Shown: positions 15,785 to 25,593, counted from the stretch's first letter. The stretch: DNA of 37,528 nucleotides from Bacteroidales bacterium (GCA_017882335.1 JADGPR010000024.1:1-37528); one strand, 5' to 3'. Program-made: numbers and translations. Notes: generated by a model from the sequence alone, not told the origin.

Positions 15785-17239
15785 ATGATGATATTTGTTC
15801 CCATCGTGAAAGGATCTCCTGCGATCGTTCTTTTCCTGTTTGTTCTTCTTATCATTTTCAACCTGCCTTTAAAGGCCGGGGATAATTCATATGGTAATGC
15901 ACAAGATACTTCCCGGCTGATCGTGATCCATTCGATCACGATCGATGGGAACCTGAGGACCCGAAACTCCATCATCCTGAGGGAACTCCCGTTTCATGAA
16001 CAGGATACGATCCGGCAAACACTTTTCCGGCAGATGCTCATTGCAGGCAAGGAGAATATCTTCAATACGGCCCTGTTTAACTTTGTCATCCTCGATACGG
16101 TTTCTTTGGGTGGATCGCCAGTGCAAATTGATTTGGTGATCCATGTGCTTGAACGCTGGTACGTTTGGCCATGGCCCTTTTTCGAGATCTCAGACCGGAA
16201 TTTCAATACCTGGGTCGAGACAACCGATTTCAGCCGTCTTTCTTATGGGATCGACCTGACCATACAGAATGTCAGGGGCCGGAATGAGACACTGAAGTTT
16301 CCTGTCCATTATGGATTTAACCAGAAATTCGGCTTCAGTTACCGGATCCCCTACCTTGACCGCAAGAAAATCGTTGGGATCGCTTTTGGTGCAGAATACA
16401 GCCGGAATCATGAAGTCATCGTCGAAACCCATAACAATAAAACAGTTTATTACAAAAATCCCGATCATTTTCCAAGGCAGAACCTCTATGCCTTCACCGA
16501 ATTGTTGTTACGTCCTACATTTTATGTCCGTCATACTTTCCGCGTGGGCTTTAATTCATGGTTTTTTTCGGATTCATTGCTGAAGATTCCCGGTTATACG
16601 GCCAACAGCTCCCACGAACTCAATTACTTCAGCATCTATTACCAATACAAGAACGATCACAGGAATGTACAGTTTTATCCACTGAAAGGTTCCTATTTTG
16701 ATGTTGAACTGGATCAGAACGGACTCTTGTTTTCGCCGGTAAATGAATTTTTTATCAAGTCCAATTTACGTGAATACATGCAAATCCATAACCGTTGGTA
16801 TTTCGCTTTAGGATTTACGCTGAAAGTCACCCTTACACCTCAACCTCCCTATTTTCTGCAACGAGGACTTGGTTATGGCAGGGATTTCGTGAGAGGATAT
16901 GAGTATTATGTGATCGATGGAAGGAATTTCATTCTGTGGAAGAACAACTTAAAGTTTGCATTAGTTCCCCAGCGTGATTTCAGCATAGATTTCATCCGAA
17001 GCCCGAAGTTCAACAGGGTTCCTTATGCACTTTATCTCAATTTGTTCAGTGATGTTGGTTATGTTTGGTATGACGGTGACCAGACCGACAAATCGAATGA
17101 CCTGAGAAACAGCTTGTTGGTAGGTTATGGCGCCGGGCTTGACCTGACGACCTATTATGATATCGTGATCCGCCTTGAGGTATCGATGAACAGGAAAGGC
17201 ATCCCGGGGATTTACCTCCATTTTATGGCTCCGATATAG
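15785..17239 (+). CDS. POTRA-containing outer-membrane beta-barrel protein (BamA/TamA superfamily)
   Basis: The 484-aa protein has an N-terminal hydrophobic export signal (~residues 10-33) and a POTRA-like module at ~45-120 (IHSITIDGNLRTRNSIILREL). A surface-antigen-type barrel follows, with many alternating aromatic strands and RGLGYGRDFVRGYEYY, which resembles the conserved RGF/Y segment of Omp85 proteins. It is shorter than BamA, with only one clear POTRA. It is probably an accessory Omp85 protein; its substrate is unknown. It lies in the envelope gene block 3 bp after the CBS gene. Confidence 0.75.
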   Translation: MMIFVPIVKGSPAIVLFLFVLLIIFNLPLKAGDNSYGNAQDTSRLIVIHSITIDGNLRTRNSIILRELPFHEQDTIRQTLFRQMLIAGKENIFNTALFNFVILDTVSLGGSPVQIDLVIHVLERWYVWPWPFFEISDRNFNTWVETTDFSRLSYGIDLTIQNVRGRNETLKFPVHYGFNQKFGFSYRIPYLDRKKIVGIAFGAEYSRNHEVIVETHNNKTVYYKNPDHFPRQNLYAFTELLLRPTFYVRHTFRVGFNSWFFSDSLLKIPGYTANSSHELNYFSIYYQYKNDHRNVQFYPLKGSYFDVELDQNGLLFSPVNEFFIKSNLREYMQIHNRWYFALGFTLKVTLTPQPPYFLQRGLGYGRDFVRGYEYYVIDGRNFILWKNNLKFALVPQRDFSIDFIRSPKFNRVPYALYLNLFSDVGYVWYDGDQTDKSNDLRNSLLVGYGAGLDLTTYYDIVIRLEVSMNRKGIPGIYLHFMAPI

Positions 17240-17307
17240 GTAAATTGGGGTTGCTCAATAAAAAATGGACTATCTTTATCCCCGTATTTTTATTAATTCT
17301 TGATGCC

Positions 17308-18186
17308 ATGAAGGTTGCCCTGTTTGGAAAAACGATTTCCGCAAACGATGTTCCATACCTGCAGGAATTTATCGACAGGCTTGGGAGCCTCAACGGGATT
17401 GTATACTTATATGAACCCTTTTTTAATGCCATCCGGGAAAAAGTCCGTTTCAACCGGCAACCTTTGACGTTTACGACCCAGCAGGAGATCCGTGGAAAGG
17501 TAGAATATCTTTTTTCCATTGGCGGAGATGGTACTTTGCTTGATACCATTACCCTGGTGGGAGATTCGGGGATCCCTGTGATCGGGATCAACATGGGAAA
17601 GCTAGGGTTTTTATCCGGAATTTCAAAGGAAGAGATCCTCCCGGCCCTGGATGAGATCATCGGGAAGAGATACTCGATTGATGAGCGGACGTTACTTCGC
17701 TTGGAAACGACCGGAAAACTTTTCGGCCAATTGAACTATGCCTTGAATGATTTTACGATCTACAAAAGCCGTCCGAATTCACTGCTTGCCATCAAGACAT
17801 TCGTGAACGATGAGTTTCTTAACACCTATTGGGCGGATGGATTGATCGTTGCCACACCGACCGGTTCCACTGCTTATTCTTTGAGTTGCACCGGCCCTAT
17901 CCTTTCCCCTGATTCTGAAAATTTCGTGATCACGCCTATTGCCAGCCATAACCTCACGGTACGCCCCATCGTTATCCCGGATACGTCCATCATCCGGATC
18001 ATGGTCGAATCAAGAGATATTGAATGTTATATCGGGTTGGACTCACGTATCCTGAAATTAGATGTCCCGATGGAATTGGTGATAAAAAAAGAAGATTTCA
18101 AGATCCATCTTCTTCGGATGACGGGAAGAAATTTCTTCGAAACCATTCGTGCAAAGCTGAAATGGGGACTGGATATTCGGAACTGA
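17308..18186 (+). CDS. nadK: NAD kinase
   Basis: NadK phosphorylates NAD to NADP in the cytoplasm. The 292-aa protein starts MKVALFGKTIS and has GGDGTLLDTI (the GGDG catalytic/ATP motif, ~residue 75), NMGKLGFLS, and DGLIVATPTGSTAYSLSCTGP (NAD-binding, ~180-200). I chose ATG 17308 rather than an in-frame TTG at 17245, because the extra N-terminal 21 residues are hydrophobic and not part of the family. Confidence 0.95.
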   Translation: MKVALFGKTISANDVPYLQEFIDRLGSLNGIVYLYEPFFNAIREKVRFNRQPLTFTTQQEIRGKVEYLFSIGGDGTLLDTITLVGDSGIPVIGINMGKLGFLSGISKEEILPALDEIIGKRYSIDERTLLRLETTGKLFGQLNYALNDFTIYKSRPNSLLAIKTFVNDEFLNTYWADGLIVATPTGSTAYSLSCTGPILSPDSENFVITPIASHNLTVRPIVIPDTSIIRIMVESRDIECYIGLDSRILKLDVPMELVIKKEDFKIHLLRMTGRNFFETIRAKLKWGLDIRN

Positions 18187-18319
18187 TCAAATTTTCATGG
18201 TATATTCCGTTGACCCTCCAATAAAAAGAGAGAAACTGCGTTATGTATCTGATAAATTTCTATAGCTGTTAATGCATTCTAAAATCGCTACCCAATCCAT
18301 CCTTTTATCAGGGCCAAAA

Positions 18320-19126
18320 ATGAGGGTTTTTTTCATTCCCTTCTTTCTACTGTTTTGCTTGTGGGTGAACCTGCCCGCCAAGGCACAGACCAACCTGGAG
18401 GTGGGCTTATTTATAGGAGATGCTTATTACCTTGGCGACCTGAACCCGGATGTCCATTTCCGGATGGCACAACTGGCTTATGGCGCCCTGGCAAGATATA
18501 ACATAGATGACCGCTGGTCGGTGAAACTCGGAGTGACCAGGGGAAAGGTGAAAGGAAATTCGGAAAAGTCGAATTTTCTTCCGGGCCGTAACCTCAATTT
18601 TGAGAGTTCGATCACCGATTTCTCGCTGATGGCCGAATTTAATTTTTTCCCATATTTTACCGGTAGTCGATGGAATTGGATAACGCCGTATCTTTACGCC
18701 GGCGTTGGGGGTTTTGTGTTTCAGCCTACTTCAGGAGGACAAAAATTGCAGCCTTTGGGAACGGAAGGACAAAAAATCGGTTTTGATGGCCGCAAGCCAT
18801 ATAAAACGTTGGGCGTGAACATCCCTTTCGGATTGGGTGTTAAGGTGAGCATAGGCAGAAAGATTGGCCTAACGGCATTCTGGGAAATGCACAAGACATT
18901 TACCGATTATATCGATGATGTAAGCAGTACTTATTACCTGAATGGCTCTGCAATTAATCCAAATGATGCCAGTGGAATATTGTCAGACCCAACGCGGAAT
19001 CATTTGGCGGGAATGCAGCGCGGAAACCCGAAATCGGATGACTGGTATTCTTTTTCAGGAGTTACCGTTAGCTATAGATTTGAACTGAGGGGAAGCCGCA
19101 AATGTAAGGAAAATAAACATTTCTGA
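18320..19126 (+). CDS. DUF6089-type outer-membrane protein
   Basis: The 268-aa protein has a signal peptide (MRVFFIPFFLLFCLWVNLPAKAQ). A small beta-barrel follows, opening LEVGLFIGDAYYLGDLN and ending YSFSGVTVSYRFEL, as in Bacteroidota DUF6089 proteins. An upstream in-frame ATG at 18272 is possible, but the signal peptide starts at 18320. No function is established. It lies 24 bp before uppS in the conserved envelope block. Confidence 0.8.
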   Translation: MRVFFIPFFLLFCLWVNLPAKAQTNLEVGLFIGDAYYLGDLNPDVHFRMAQLAYGALARYNIDDRWSVKLGVTRGKVKGNSEKSNFLPGRNLNFESSITDFSLMAEFNFFPYFTGSRWNWITPYLYAGVGGFVFQPTSGGQKLQPLGTEGQKIGFDGRKPYKTLGVNIPFGLGVKVSIGRKIGLTAFWEMHKTFTDYIDDVSSTYYLNGSAINPNDASGILSDPTRNHLAGMQRGNPKSDDWYSFSGVTVSYRFELRGSRKCKENKHF

Positions 19127-19150
19127 ACAATTCGTCCACATTATACCTGA

Positions 19151-19915
19151 ATGAGCCTGAAAGAAAAGATAATTAGAGACCGCGTACCTGTCCATATCGC
19201 CATCATCATGGATGGAAATGGCCGTTGGGCAAAGAAAAGAGGCTTTGTGCGGACGCTGGGCCATGAAAAAGGGGTGGATGCAGTGAGGGAAACGGTTGAG
19301 GCCGCCACTGAACTCGGGATCAGGTATCTTACGTTATATGCTTTTTCGACCGAAAACTGGAACCGGCCGAAATATGAGATCGATGCATTGATGAAACTAT
19401 TGGTAAAATCTGTAAATAAGGAACGAAAGACATTTATGGATAACAACATCTCCTTGATGGCCATTGGCGATCTCGGGAATCTTCCTTCCAAAAGCTACCA
19501 CGAACTCATGAAAACCATTGAAGATACTTCAGGGAATACAGGATTGCGGCTGGTGCTTGCGCTGAACTATAGTTCCCGCTGGGAGATTGTAGAGGCTGCC
19601 CGTTCACTGGCACGGAAAGTAAGTGATGGAACCCTGAAGGCGGATGAGATCAATATCGATTCTTTTGTAAGCCTCCTTACCACTTCCTCCATTCCTGATC
19701 CTGAACTACTGATCCGGACCAGCGGCGAATACAGGGTCAGCAATTTTCTGCTTTGGCAGATCGCTTACACTGAATTGTATTTTACGCCTACCTTGTGGCC
19801 TGATTTTTCAAAAGAAGAATTTTACAAGGCCGTGGTTGATTACCAGGGAAGGGAAAGAAGATTCGGAATGACCAGTGAACAATTAAAACAACAGAAAAAC
19901 CGCCATCTCAACTAA
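19151..19915 (+). CDS. uppS: Undecaprenyl diphosphate synthase
   Basis: UppS (cis-prenyltransferase) makes the C55 lipid carrier used for peptidoglycan and surface glycans. The 254-aa protein has IMDGNGRWAKKRG (catalytic Asp, residues ~20-33), FSTENWNRP (~75), and the C-terminal DPELLIRTSGEYRVSNFLLWQ and YTELYFTPTLWPDF signatures. Normal length and intact. It is followed by bamA after 5 bp. Confidence 0.96.
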   Translation: MSLKEKIIRDRVPVHIAIIMDGNGRWAKKRGFVRTLGHEKGVDAVRETVEAATELGIRYLTLYAFSTENWNRPKYEIDALMKLLVKSVNKERKTFMDNNISLMAIGDLGNLPSKSYHELMKTIEDTSGNTGLRLVLALNYSSRWEIVEAARSLARKVSDGTLKADEINIDSFVSLLTTSSIPDPELLIRTSGEYRVSNFLLWQIAYTELYFTPTLWPDFSKEEFYKAVVDYQGRERRFGMTSEQLKQQKNRHLN

Positions 19916-19920
19916 ACCGG

Positions 19921-22542
19921 ATGAAATTTAAATTTCTTATTTTGCTTTTTGTCACTACCTGGTTTTTCCACCCGGTGAAAGCCCAGATACCATCGGGAGA
20001 TGCAGTGAATGTTGATTACTCTTCACCAAAAGAGTATATTATTGCAGGGATCACCATATCGGGTGTGAAATACCTCGATAACAATGTATTGATCATGCTT
20101 TCCGGTCTTACGATCGGGGATAAGGTGAAAATACCTGGCGATAAGATCACCCAGGCTATCCGGAAACTCTGGGACCAGGGGTTATTTGAAGATGTGAAAA
20201 TATCCATCTCACAAATTGTCGACAATCAACTCTACGTGAATATCTACCTGAAGGAGCGGCCGAGACTTTCCCACTTCTCGTTTAATGGAATAAAGAAATC
20301 GGATGCCGATAATATCAGGGAAAAGATACATATTTCCAAAGGGGAGTATGTAACCGACAATATGATCATGCGGACCAAAAATATTATCCGGAAATATTAT
20401 ACGGATAAAGGATACCTGAATGCAGAAGTGGAAATTCTTCCTAAAAAAGACTCCTCATCTTCCAATGAAGTCAGCCTGATGATCAATATACAACGGAACG
20501 GGAAAGTCAAAGTCTATAACATCACCATTCATGGGAATCATAATCTGACGACCGAGCAGATCAAGTCCACCCTGAAAAAAACCAAAGAGAAAGGGGTCTT
20601 CAACCCGATGAATGACCTTGATAAAATGATTTATCAAATAGCGACTGCAGTTTTTCATATTGATTTCGACGAGATTGCCAACGTCATCGAGAAACACGCA
20701 TACAACAATATTCGTTTCCGCATCTTTAAATCTGCTAAATTTATTCGGGAAGATTATAACGAGGATAAGAACCTGCTGATCACAAAGTACAATACCCAGG
20801 GTTACCGGGATGCAAAAATCATCCGGGATTCCATCTCGAAAAACGATGATAATACGGTTTCGATCGATATTTGGGTGGAGGAAGGGCCAAAATATTATTT
20901 CAGAAACATCACCTGGGTTGGCAATACCAAGTATCCGGATGACTTCCTGAACCGTATCCTGCGAATCAGAAAAGGAGATATTTATGACCAGAGTGCCCTT
21001 GAAACCGCGTTGACCTATAACCCGAACGGCACCGATATCCGTTCGTTATACATGGATGACGGCTACCTTTTCTTTGACGTGCAGCCGGTGGAAGTGAATG
21101 TGGACAAAGATTCCATCGATATTGAGATCAGGATGCGTGAAGGGAAACAAGCTACGGTGAATAAAGTCACCCTTATTGGAAATACCAAAACCAACGATCA
21201 TGTTGCCTTGCGCCAGGTTCAAACGCGTCCCGGGCAATTGTTCAGCCGCGATAAATTGATCCGCTCCCAGCGTGAACTGATGCAGCTGAAATATTTCAAT
21301 GCTGAAAAACTTTCTCCCGACGTTTCTCCGAACCCGGATGACGGAACCGTGGATATAAATTACAACGTGGAAGAGACCTCCGCCGATCAGATTGAATTAT
21401 CCGGAGGGTGGGGATATGGAAGGATTGTCGGAACGCTCGGGTTATCGTTCAATAACTTTTCTCTCCGGAACATTTTTAAATTCAAGACCTGGAGACCCAT
21501 TCCTTCGGGTGATGGACAAAAACTAAGTTTGCGATTACAGACATACGGGCAGGGATATATCAGTTACAGTTTTTCTTTCACCGAACCCTGGGTGGGCGGA
21601 AGGAAACCACTTGCCCTGAGCTTGTCGTATATGCACTCAAAGTATACCAATGGGGTTGCCAAATCTGATACCAACTATGCCTATTTCAAGATCGATGGGA
21701 TTTCTGTTGGTTTGGGTACAACCCTCAAATGGCCGGATGATTATTTCGTTCTTTATCAGACCCTAAATTACAACCGCTATAATACGCATAAATATACCCA
21801 GATCTTTTCGTTCGGCGGAGGAAACGGGGTGTACAATGCAATCAGTTATGGCATCAACCTTTCCCGAAGCTCCATCGATCAGGAGATCTATCCAAAAACG
21901 GGATCGCAAGTCAGTATTAACCTCGAACTCACACCGCCGTATTCACTGTTCCGCGGAAACGTTGATTATGCCACGATGGATGTGGCTAAAAAATACGAGT
22001 GGGTGGAATATTACAAATGGAAGTTCAAGGGCTCATGGTACATCAACCTGATCGATAAACTTGTTCTGACGCCACGATTACAGTTCGCGGTCCTGGGGGC
22101 ATACAACAACAGAATCGGGATTACACCTTTCCAACGGTTCTACCTTGGGGGCGATGGACTTACCGGGTACAACAACATGGATGGACGTGACCTGATCGGT
22201 TTCCGCGGGTATGTGAACAATGCGCTGACCCCCAATTACCCGAACAGCGCGGGTGGAACCGCGTATGAGAAATTTACCCTTGAATTGCGTTACCCGATCT
22301 CGCTGAACCCCAGCGCAACCATCTATGGGCTTACTTTTATGGAAGCAGGACATGACTGGTTAAACTGGAAAGATGTGAACCCTTTTGATGTCTACCGGTC
22401 GGTCGGTGTAGGTATCCGTGTGTTCCTGCCGATGTTCGGGCTCCTTGGATTAGACTGGGGTTATGGACTTGACCCGCTCAGGGGTGTGCCCGGCGTGAAT
22501 GGCAGCCAGTTCCATTTTTCGATCAATTCATCTATCGATTAG
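19921..22542 (+). CDS. bamA: Outer-membrane protein assembly factor BamA
   Basis: BamA folds outer-membrane beta-barrels. The 873-aa protein has a signal peptide (residues 1-21, ending KAQ), five POTRA-like repeats (~30-480) and a C-terminal barrel (~480-873) with IGFRGYV (the conserved RGF/Y lock motif) near residue 760. It is in the same block as the Skp-like chaperones that follow, which deliver substrates to it. It is the largest gene in that block. Confidence 0.93.
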   Translation: MKFKFLILLFVTTWFFHPVKAQIPSGDAVNVDYSSPKEYIIAGITISGVKYLDNNVLIMLSGLTIGDKVKIPGDKITQAIRKLWDQGLFEDVKISISQIVDNQLYVNIYLKERPRLSHFSFNGIKKSDADNIREKIHISKGEYVTDNMIMRTKNIIRKYYTDKGYLNAEVEILPKKDSSSSNEVSLMINIQRNGKVKVYNITIHGNHNLTTEQIKSTLKKTKEKGVFNPMNDLDKMIYQIATAVFHIDFDEIANVIEKHAYNNIRFRIFKSAKFIREDYNEDKNLLITKYNTQGYRDAKIIRDSISKNDDNTVSIDIWVEEGPKYYFRNITWVGNTKYPDDFLNRILRIRKGDIYDQSALETALTYNPNGTDIRSLYMDDGYLFFDVQPVEVNVDKDSIDIEIRMREGKQATVNKVTLIGNTKTNDHVALRQVQTRPGQLFSRDKLIRSQRELMQLKYFNAEKLSPDVSPNPDDGTVDINYNVEETSADQIELSGGWGYGRIVGTLGLSFNNFSLRNIFKFKTWRPIPSGDGQKLSLRLQTYGQGYISYSFSFTEPWVGGRKPLALSLSYMHSKYTNGVAKSDTNYAYFKIDGISVGLGTTLKWPDDYFVLYQTLNYNRYNTHKYTQIFSFGGGNGVYNAISYGINLSRSSIDQEIYPKTGSQVSINLELTPPYSLFRGNVDYATMDVAKKYEWVEYYKWKFKGSWYINLIDKLVLTPRLQFAVLGAYNNRIGITPFQRFYLGGDGLTGYNNMDGRDLIGFRGYVNNALTPNYPNSAGGTAYEKFTLELRYPISLNPSATIYGLTFMEAGHDWLNWKDVNPFDVYRSVGVGIRVFLPMFGLLGLDWGYGLDPLRGVPGVNGSQFHFSINSSID

Positions 22543-22581
22543 TGAAGAGTGAAGGGTGAGGAGTGAAGAGTAAAAATATAT
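22543..22581 (+). other. Low-complexity GTGAAGAG tract
   Basis: Near-repeats of GTGAAGAG/GTGAAGGG lie between bamA and the first OmpH gene. Confidence 0.55.
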
Positions 22582-22587
22582 AGGAGG
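22582..22587 (+). promoter_or_regulatory. Perfect Shine-Dalgarno site AGGAGG
   Basis: AGGAGG lies 7 nt before the ATG at 22595. Bacteroidota genes seldom use strong SD sites, and none of the neighbours has one as good, so it stands out. Confidence 0.75.
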
Positions 22588-22594
22588 AAGTATT

Positions 22595-23245
22595 ATGAAA
22601 AAAGTAATCATTACAGCGGTTGTCCTCTTCTTTTCTGTTGTTATGGTGCATGCGCAGAAATTTGCCTATGTCGACAGCCAGTATATTCTTGATAACCTTC
22701 CGGAATATACGGAAGCCCAGGCGCAGTTGGATGAGGTATCGGCACAATGGCAAAAGGAGATCGAGACAAAATTTGCAGAAGTTGATAAGATGTACCAGGA
22801 CTACCAGGCGCAGGCTGTATTATTGCCTGAAGATATGAAGAAGAAGAAGGAACAGGAGATCATTGACAAGGAGAAAGAATCAAAGAATTTACAACGGCAA
22901 CGATTCGGCCAGAATGGCGACCTGATGAAGAAACGCCAGGAACTGGTGAAACCGATTCAGGAAAAGGTGTACAATGCGATCCAGGAAATAGCAACCAGTA
23001 ATAATTATTCTGTGATCTTCGATAAAGCCGGCGCACTGACGATCCTCTTTGGTAACCCGAAATATGATATCAGCGATGAGGTTCTGGATAACCTGGGTGC
23101 GGCATCCGCAGGAAGGAAAGGACGTTCAACAACAGCGGGACAGAAAGGGATTGAACCTGGCTCCGGAACCTCAAAAGGAAGTCAGCAAGGTGACATCAAA
23201 TCCGACAAGTCTCCTGCCAACCCTCCCAAGAGGGAAAAGAAATAG
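22595..23245 (+). CDS. Skp/OmpH-family periplasmic chaperone (first copy)
   Basis: The 216-aa protein has a signal peptide (residues 1-22, HAQ) and the OmpH pattern: KFAYVDSQYILDNLPEY, a long charged coiled-coil (~residues 40-125), and a C-terminal VIFDKAG segment. Skp proteins hold unfolded outer-membrane proteins in the periplasm. This copy has an extra lysine/glycine/serine-rich tail (~165-216), unlike the second copy, with no clear function. It is likely co-transcribed with bamA. Confidence 0.88.
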   Translation: MKKVIITAVVLFFSVVMVHAQKFAYVDSQYILDNLPEYTEAQAQLDEVSAQWQKEIETKFAEVDKMYQDYQAQAVLLPEDMKKKKEQEIIDKEKESKNLQRQRFGQNGDLMKKRQELVKPIQEKVYNAIQEIATSNNYSVIFDKAGALTILFGNPKYDISDEVLDNLGAASAGRKGRSTTAGQKGIEPGSGTSKGSQQGDIKSDKSPANPPKREKK

Positions 23246-23279
23246 AACCAATTTGACATTAGGATTTCATAAATATTTA

Positions 23280-23287
23280 TAATTTTG
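23280..23287 (+). promoter_or_regulatory. -7 element before the second OmpH gene
   Basis: TAATTTTG fits TAnnTTTG. A TTTG at 23252-23255 is 24 bp upstream, longer than the usual spacing, so this is a weak call. Predicted leader ~28 nt. Confidence 0.4.
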
Positions 23288-23321
23288 CAGTCTTAAGAAT
23301 TATTAACCATAAATAACGAAA

Positions 23322-23840
23322 ATGAAAAACGTAGTAAAAATCTTTGCGGTTTTTTCCTTCATCCTTGTTCTTTCAACATCTGCTCAATCTCAGACGGTCC
23401 AGAAAATCGGATATGTGGATTTCAATGGCCTTGTGGCTGCCATGCCGGGAGTTGACTCGGTGAAAATCAAATTGCAGACCTACCAGAAAACACTTTCAGA
23501 CCAGCTGGATGCCATGCGCGCTGAATTTGAAAACAAATATCTTGAATATCAGCAGGCATCGTCAGGAATGTCGGACCTGATCAAACAAACAAAAGAAAAA
23601 GAATTACAGGATCTGCAAGGCAGGATTGATGCATTTCAACAGAAAGCCCAGACCGACCTGCAGGCGAAACAGCAGGAACTCTTACAACCTATTGTTCTGA
23701 AGGCAAAAGCAGCGATTAAAGAAGTCGCTAAAGAAAATAAATACACCTATATCATCAATTCCATTGAAGACATCGTGCTCTATTCAGAGCCTGCTGATGA
23801 TGTTCTTCCATTGGTCAAGAAAAAACTGGGAATTCTGTAA
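23322..23840 (+). CDS. Skp/OmpH-family periplasmic chaperone (second copy)
   Basis: The 172-aa protein has a signal peptide (residues 1-23, SAQSQ), KIGYVDFNGLVAAMPG, a glutamine/lysine-rich coiled-coil (~45-125), and the family end YTYIINSIEDIVLYSEPADDV. It is a shorter, more typical Skp than the preceding copy. Tandem OmpH genes after bamA are usual in Bacteroidota. Confidence 0.9.
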   Translation: MKNVVKIFAVFSFILVLSTSAQSQTVQKIGYVDFNGLVAAMPGVDSVKIKLQTYQKTLSDQLDAMRAEFENKYLEYQQASSGMSDLIKQTKEKELQDLQGRIDAFQQKAQTDLQAKQQELLQPIVLKAKAAIKEVAKENKYTYIINSIEDIVLYSEPADDVLPLVKKKLGIL

Positions 23841-23864
23841 GAATTTCACCTTTTAAAAATTAAT

Positions 23865-23901
23865 GAGGCTGCCTCGAAAGTTTGAGATAGCCTCTTTTTT
23901 T
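23865..23901 (+). terminator. Terminator after the bamA-ompH block
   Basis: GAGGCTGCCTC (23865-23875) pairs with GAGATAGCCTC (23884-23894), followed by a seven-T run. A few internal positions mismatch or wobble. Confidence 0.75.
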
Positions 23902-23919
23902 ATAGTCCCTCCTCCTACT

Positions 23920-23941
23920 CCCCTCCCCAATTGGGGAGGGG
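23920..23941. repeat. 22-bp perfect GC palindrome (terminator-like)
   Basis: CCCCTCCCCAATTGGGGAGGGG reads the same on both strands and lies 13 bp after the nadB stop on the minus strand. Similar C/G-run palindromes are common dispersed repeats in Bacteroidota spacers. It may end nadB transcription. Confidence 0.8.
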
Positions 23942-23954
23942 ATGGGGGTGGGGC

Positions 23955-25529
23955 TCATCTCTTTTCAATGGTCCTGGGAAAATCAAGTGAATAATGCAGT
24001 CCGCGGCTTTCCTTTCGGTTGATGGCTGCCTTTATGATCAGGTACCCGACATTGATCAGGTTCCGGAGTTCACAGATGCGCGGGGTCAGGATGGATTTGT
24101 TGTAAAGCGCTTCTGTCTCCTCGTAAAGGATCTCCAGCCTGTCAAACGCCCTTTTCAACCTGAGGTTCGACCTGACGATACCGACATAGCTGCTCATGAT
24201 CGACTGCAGCTCCCTGAGCGATTGTGTGATCAGGATCATCTCTTCATTGTAAACCATCCCTTCCGCATTCCAGTCGGGGATATTTTCGTTGTATTCGATG
24301 TTCTTTGCAGTTTCTATGGCATCTATACTCGCCCGGTTCGAAAACACCAGGGATTCCAACAGCGAGTTGGATGCCAGGCGGTTGGCGCCATGCAATCCCG
24401 TGCAGGAACATTCTCCGGAAGCATAGAGATGGTGGATCGAACTTCTTCCGAACTCATCCACTTTGATCCCTCCGCAGGTGTAATGCGCTGCAGGCACAAC
24501 GGGGATCATATCACGGGTGATGTCGATGCCTATGCTGAGGCATTTCGCATAAATGGTCGGAAAATGATTGATCAATTCGTTTTTCGGTAAATGACGGCAA
24601 TCGAGGTAAACATAATCATCACCAAGGATCTTCAGTTCATTGTCGATGGCGCGTGCTACGATATCCCTGGGGGCAAGGGCGAGGCGCGCATCATATTTCT
24701 GCATGAACTCCTTGCCTTCGGAATTTTTTAAGAGACCCCCGAATCCACGCAGCGCTTCGGTAATCAGGAAAGAATGTTTTTCCAGTGGATTATAAAGGGC
24801 GGTGGGATGAAATTGCATGAATTCCATGTTTTCGATGGTCCCCTTTGCCCGGTAAACCATGGCGATTCCGTCGCCTGTCGATATGGGTGGATTGGTGGTG
24901 GTGCTGTAAACCTGTCCGGCGCCTCCTGTAGCAAGCAGGGTGGTTTTCGAAAGAATGGTATCCACGAGGTGCGTGCGTGGATTTAACAGATAAGCGCCAA
25001 AGCAAGTAATATGCTCTGTCCGGCGGTTCACTTCAATACCAAGGTGATGTTCGGTAATGATATCGATCGCAAAATTATTTTCGATCACTTCGATCTTCGG
25101 ATGCCTCCTGACCTGCTCCACCAGCGTATTTTCAATTTCCCTCCCGGTGCTGTCCTTGTGATGTAGCACACGGTATTCGGAATGTCCCGCTTCCTTGGCA
25201 AGATCGAACTTTCCAGATGTTGTCTTGTCAAACTTGATACCCCAGCGGATCAGTTCCCTGATCCGTTCGGTGGATTCCTTAATGGTAATACGGACAATAT
25301 TTTCGTCACACAGTCCGTCACCGGCAATCAGGGTGTCCTGGATATGTTTTTCGTAAGAGTCGGGGTTATAGGTCACAGCAGCAATGCCACCCTGTGCATA
25401 GCTGGTGGCTGTGTCGTCAAGGTTAGCCTTTGTGACGATGCAAACCTTTCCGTGTTTTGCTACTTTCAGGGCATAAGTCAGGCCTGCAATACCTGAACCA
25501 ATCACCAGAAAATCAACATTCTTTCTCAT
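23955..25529 (-). CDS. nadB: L-aspartate oxidase
   Basis: NadB oxidises L-aspartate to iminoaspartate, the first step of de novo NAD synthesis, in the cytoplasm. The 524-aa protein has the FAD loop VIGSGIAGL near residue 7, the active-site region TATSYAQGGIAAV, HHKDSTGREI, ATGGAGQVY, MQFHPTAL, and the C-terminal substrate loop GLHGANRLASNSLLE. An in-frame TTG upstream (25562) is less likely than the ATG at 25529. NadA is not in the window. It follows sucB by 64 bp on the same strand. Confidence 0.95.
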   Translation of the reverse strand: MRKNVDFLVIGSGIAGLTYALKVAKHGKVCIVTKANLDDTATSYAQGGIAAVTYNPDSYEKHIQDTLIAGDGLCDENIVRITIKESTERIRELIRWGIKFDKTTSGKFDLAKEAGHSEYRVLHHKDSTGREIENTLVEQVRRHPKIEVIENNFAIDIITEHHLGIEVNRRTEHITCFGAYLLNPRTHLVDTILSKTTLLATGGAGQVYSTTTNPPISTGDGIAMVYRAKGTIENMEFMQFHPTALYNPLEKHSFLITEALRGFGGLLKNSEGKEFMQKYDARLALAPRDIVARAIDNELKILGDDYVYLDCRHLPKNELINHFPTIYAKCLSIGIDITRDMIPVVPAAHYTCGGIKVDEFGRSSIHHLYASGECSCTGLHGANRLASNSLLESLVFSNRASIDAIETAKNIEYNENIPDWNAEGMVYNEEMILITQSLRELQSIMSSYVGIVRSNLRLKRAFDRLEILYEETEALYNKSILTPRICELRNLINVGYLIIKAAINRKESRGLHYSLDFPRTIEKR

Positions 25530-25593
25530 CTGTTCTTGCCCTCTCCCTTGTTTATCTCCCAATTACAGGGGGAATATATCCTGTTTAATTCGT

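Noticed and set aside
17245-17307. TTG-initiated extension of NAD kinase
   Set aside because: The added residues are hydrophobic and not part of the family; the ATG at 17308 matches the usual start.
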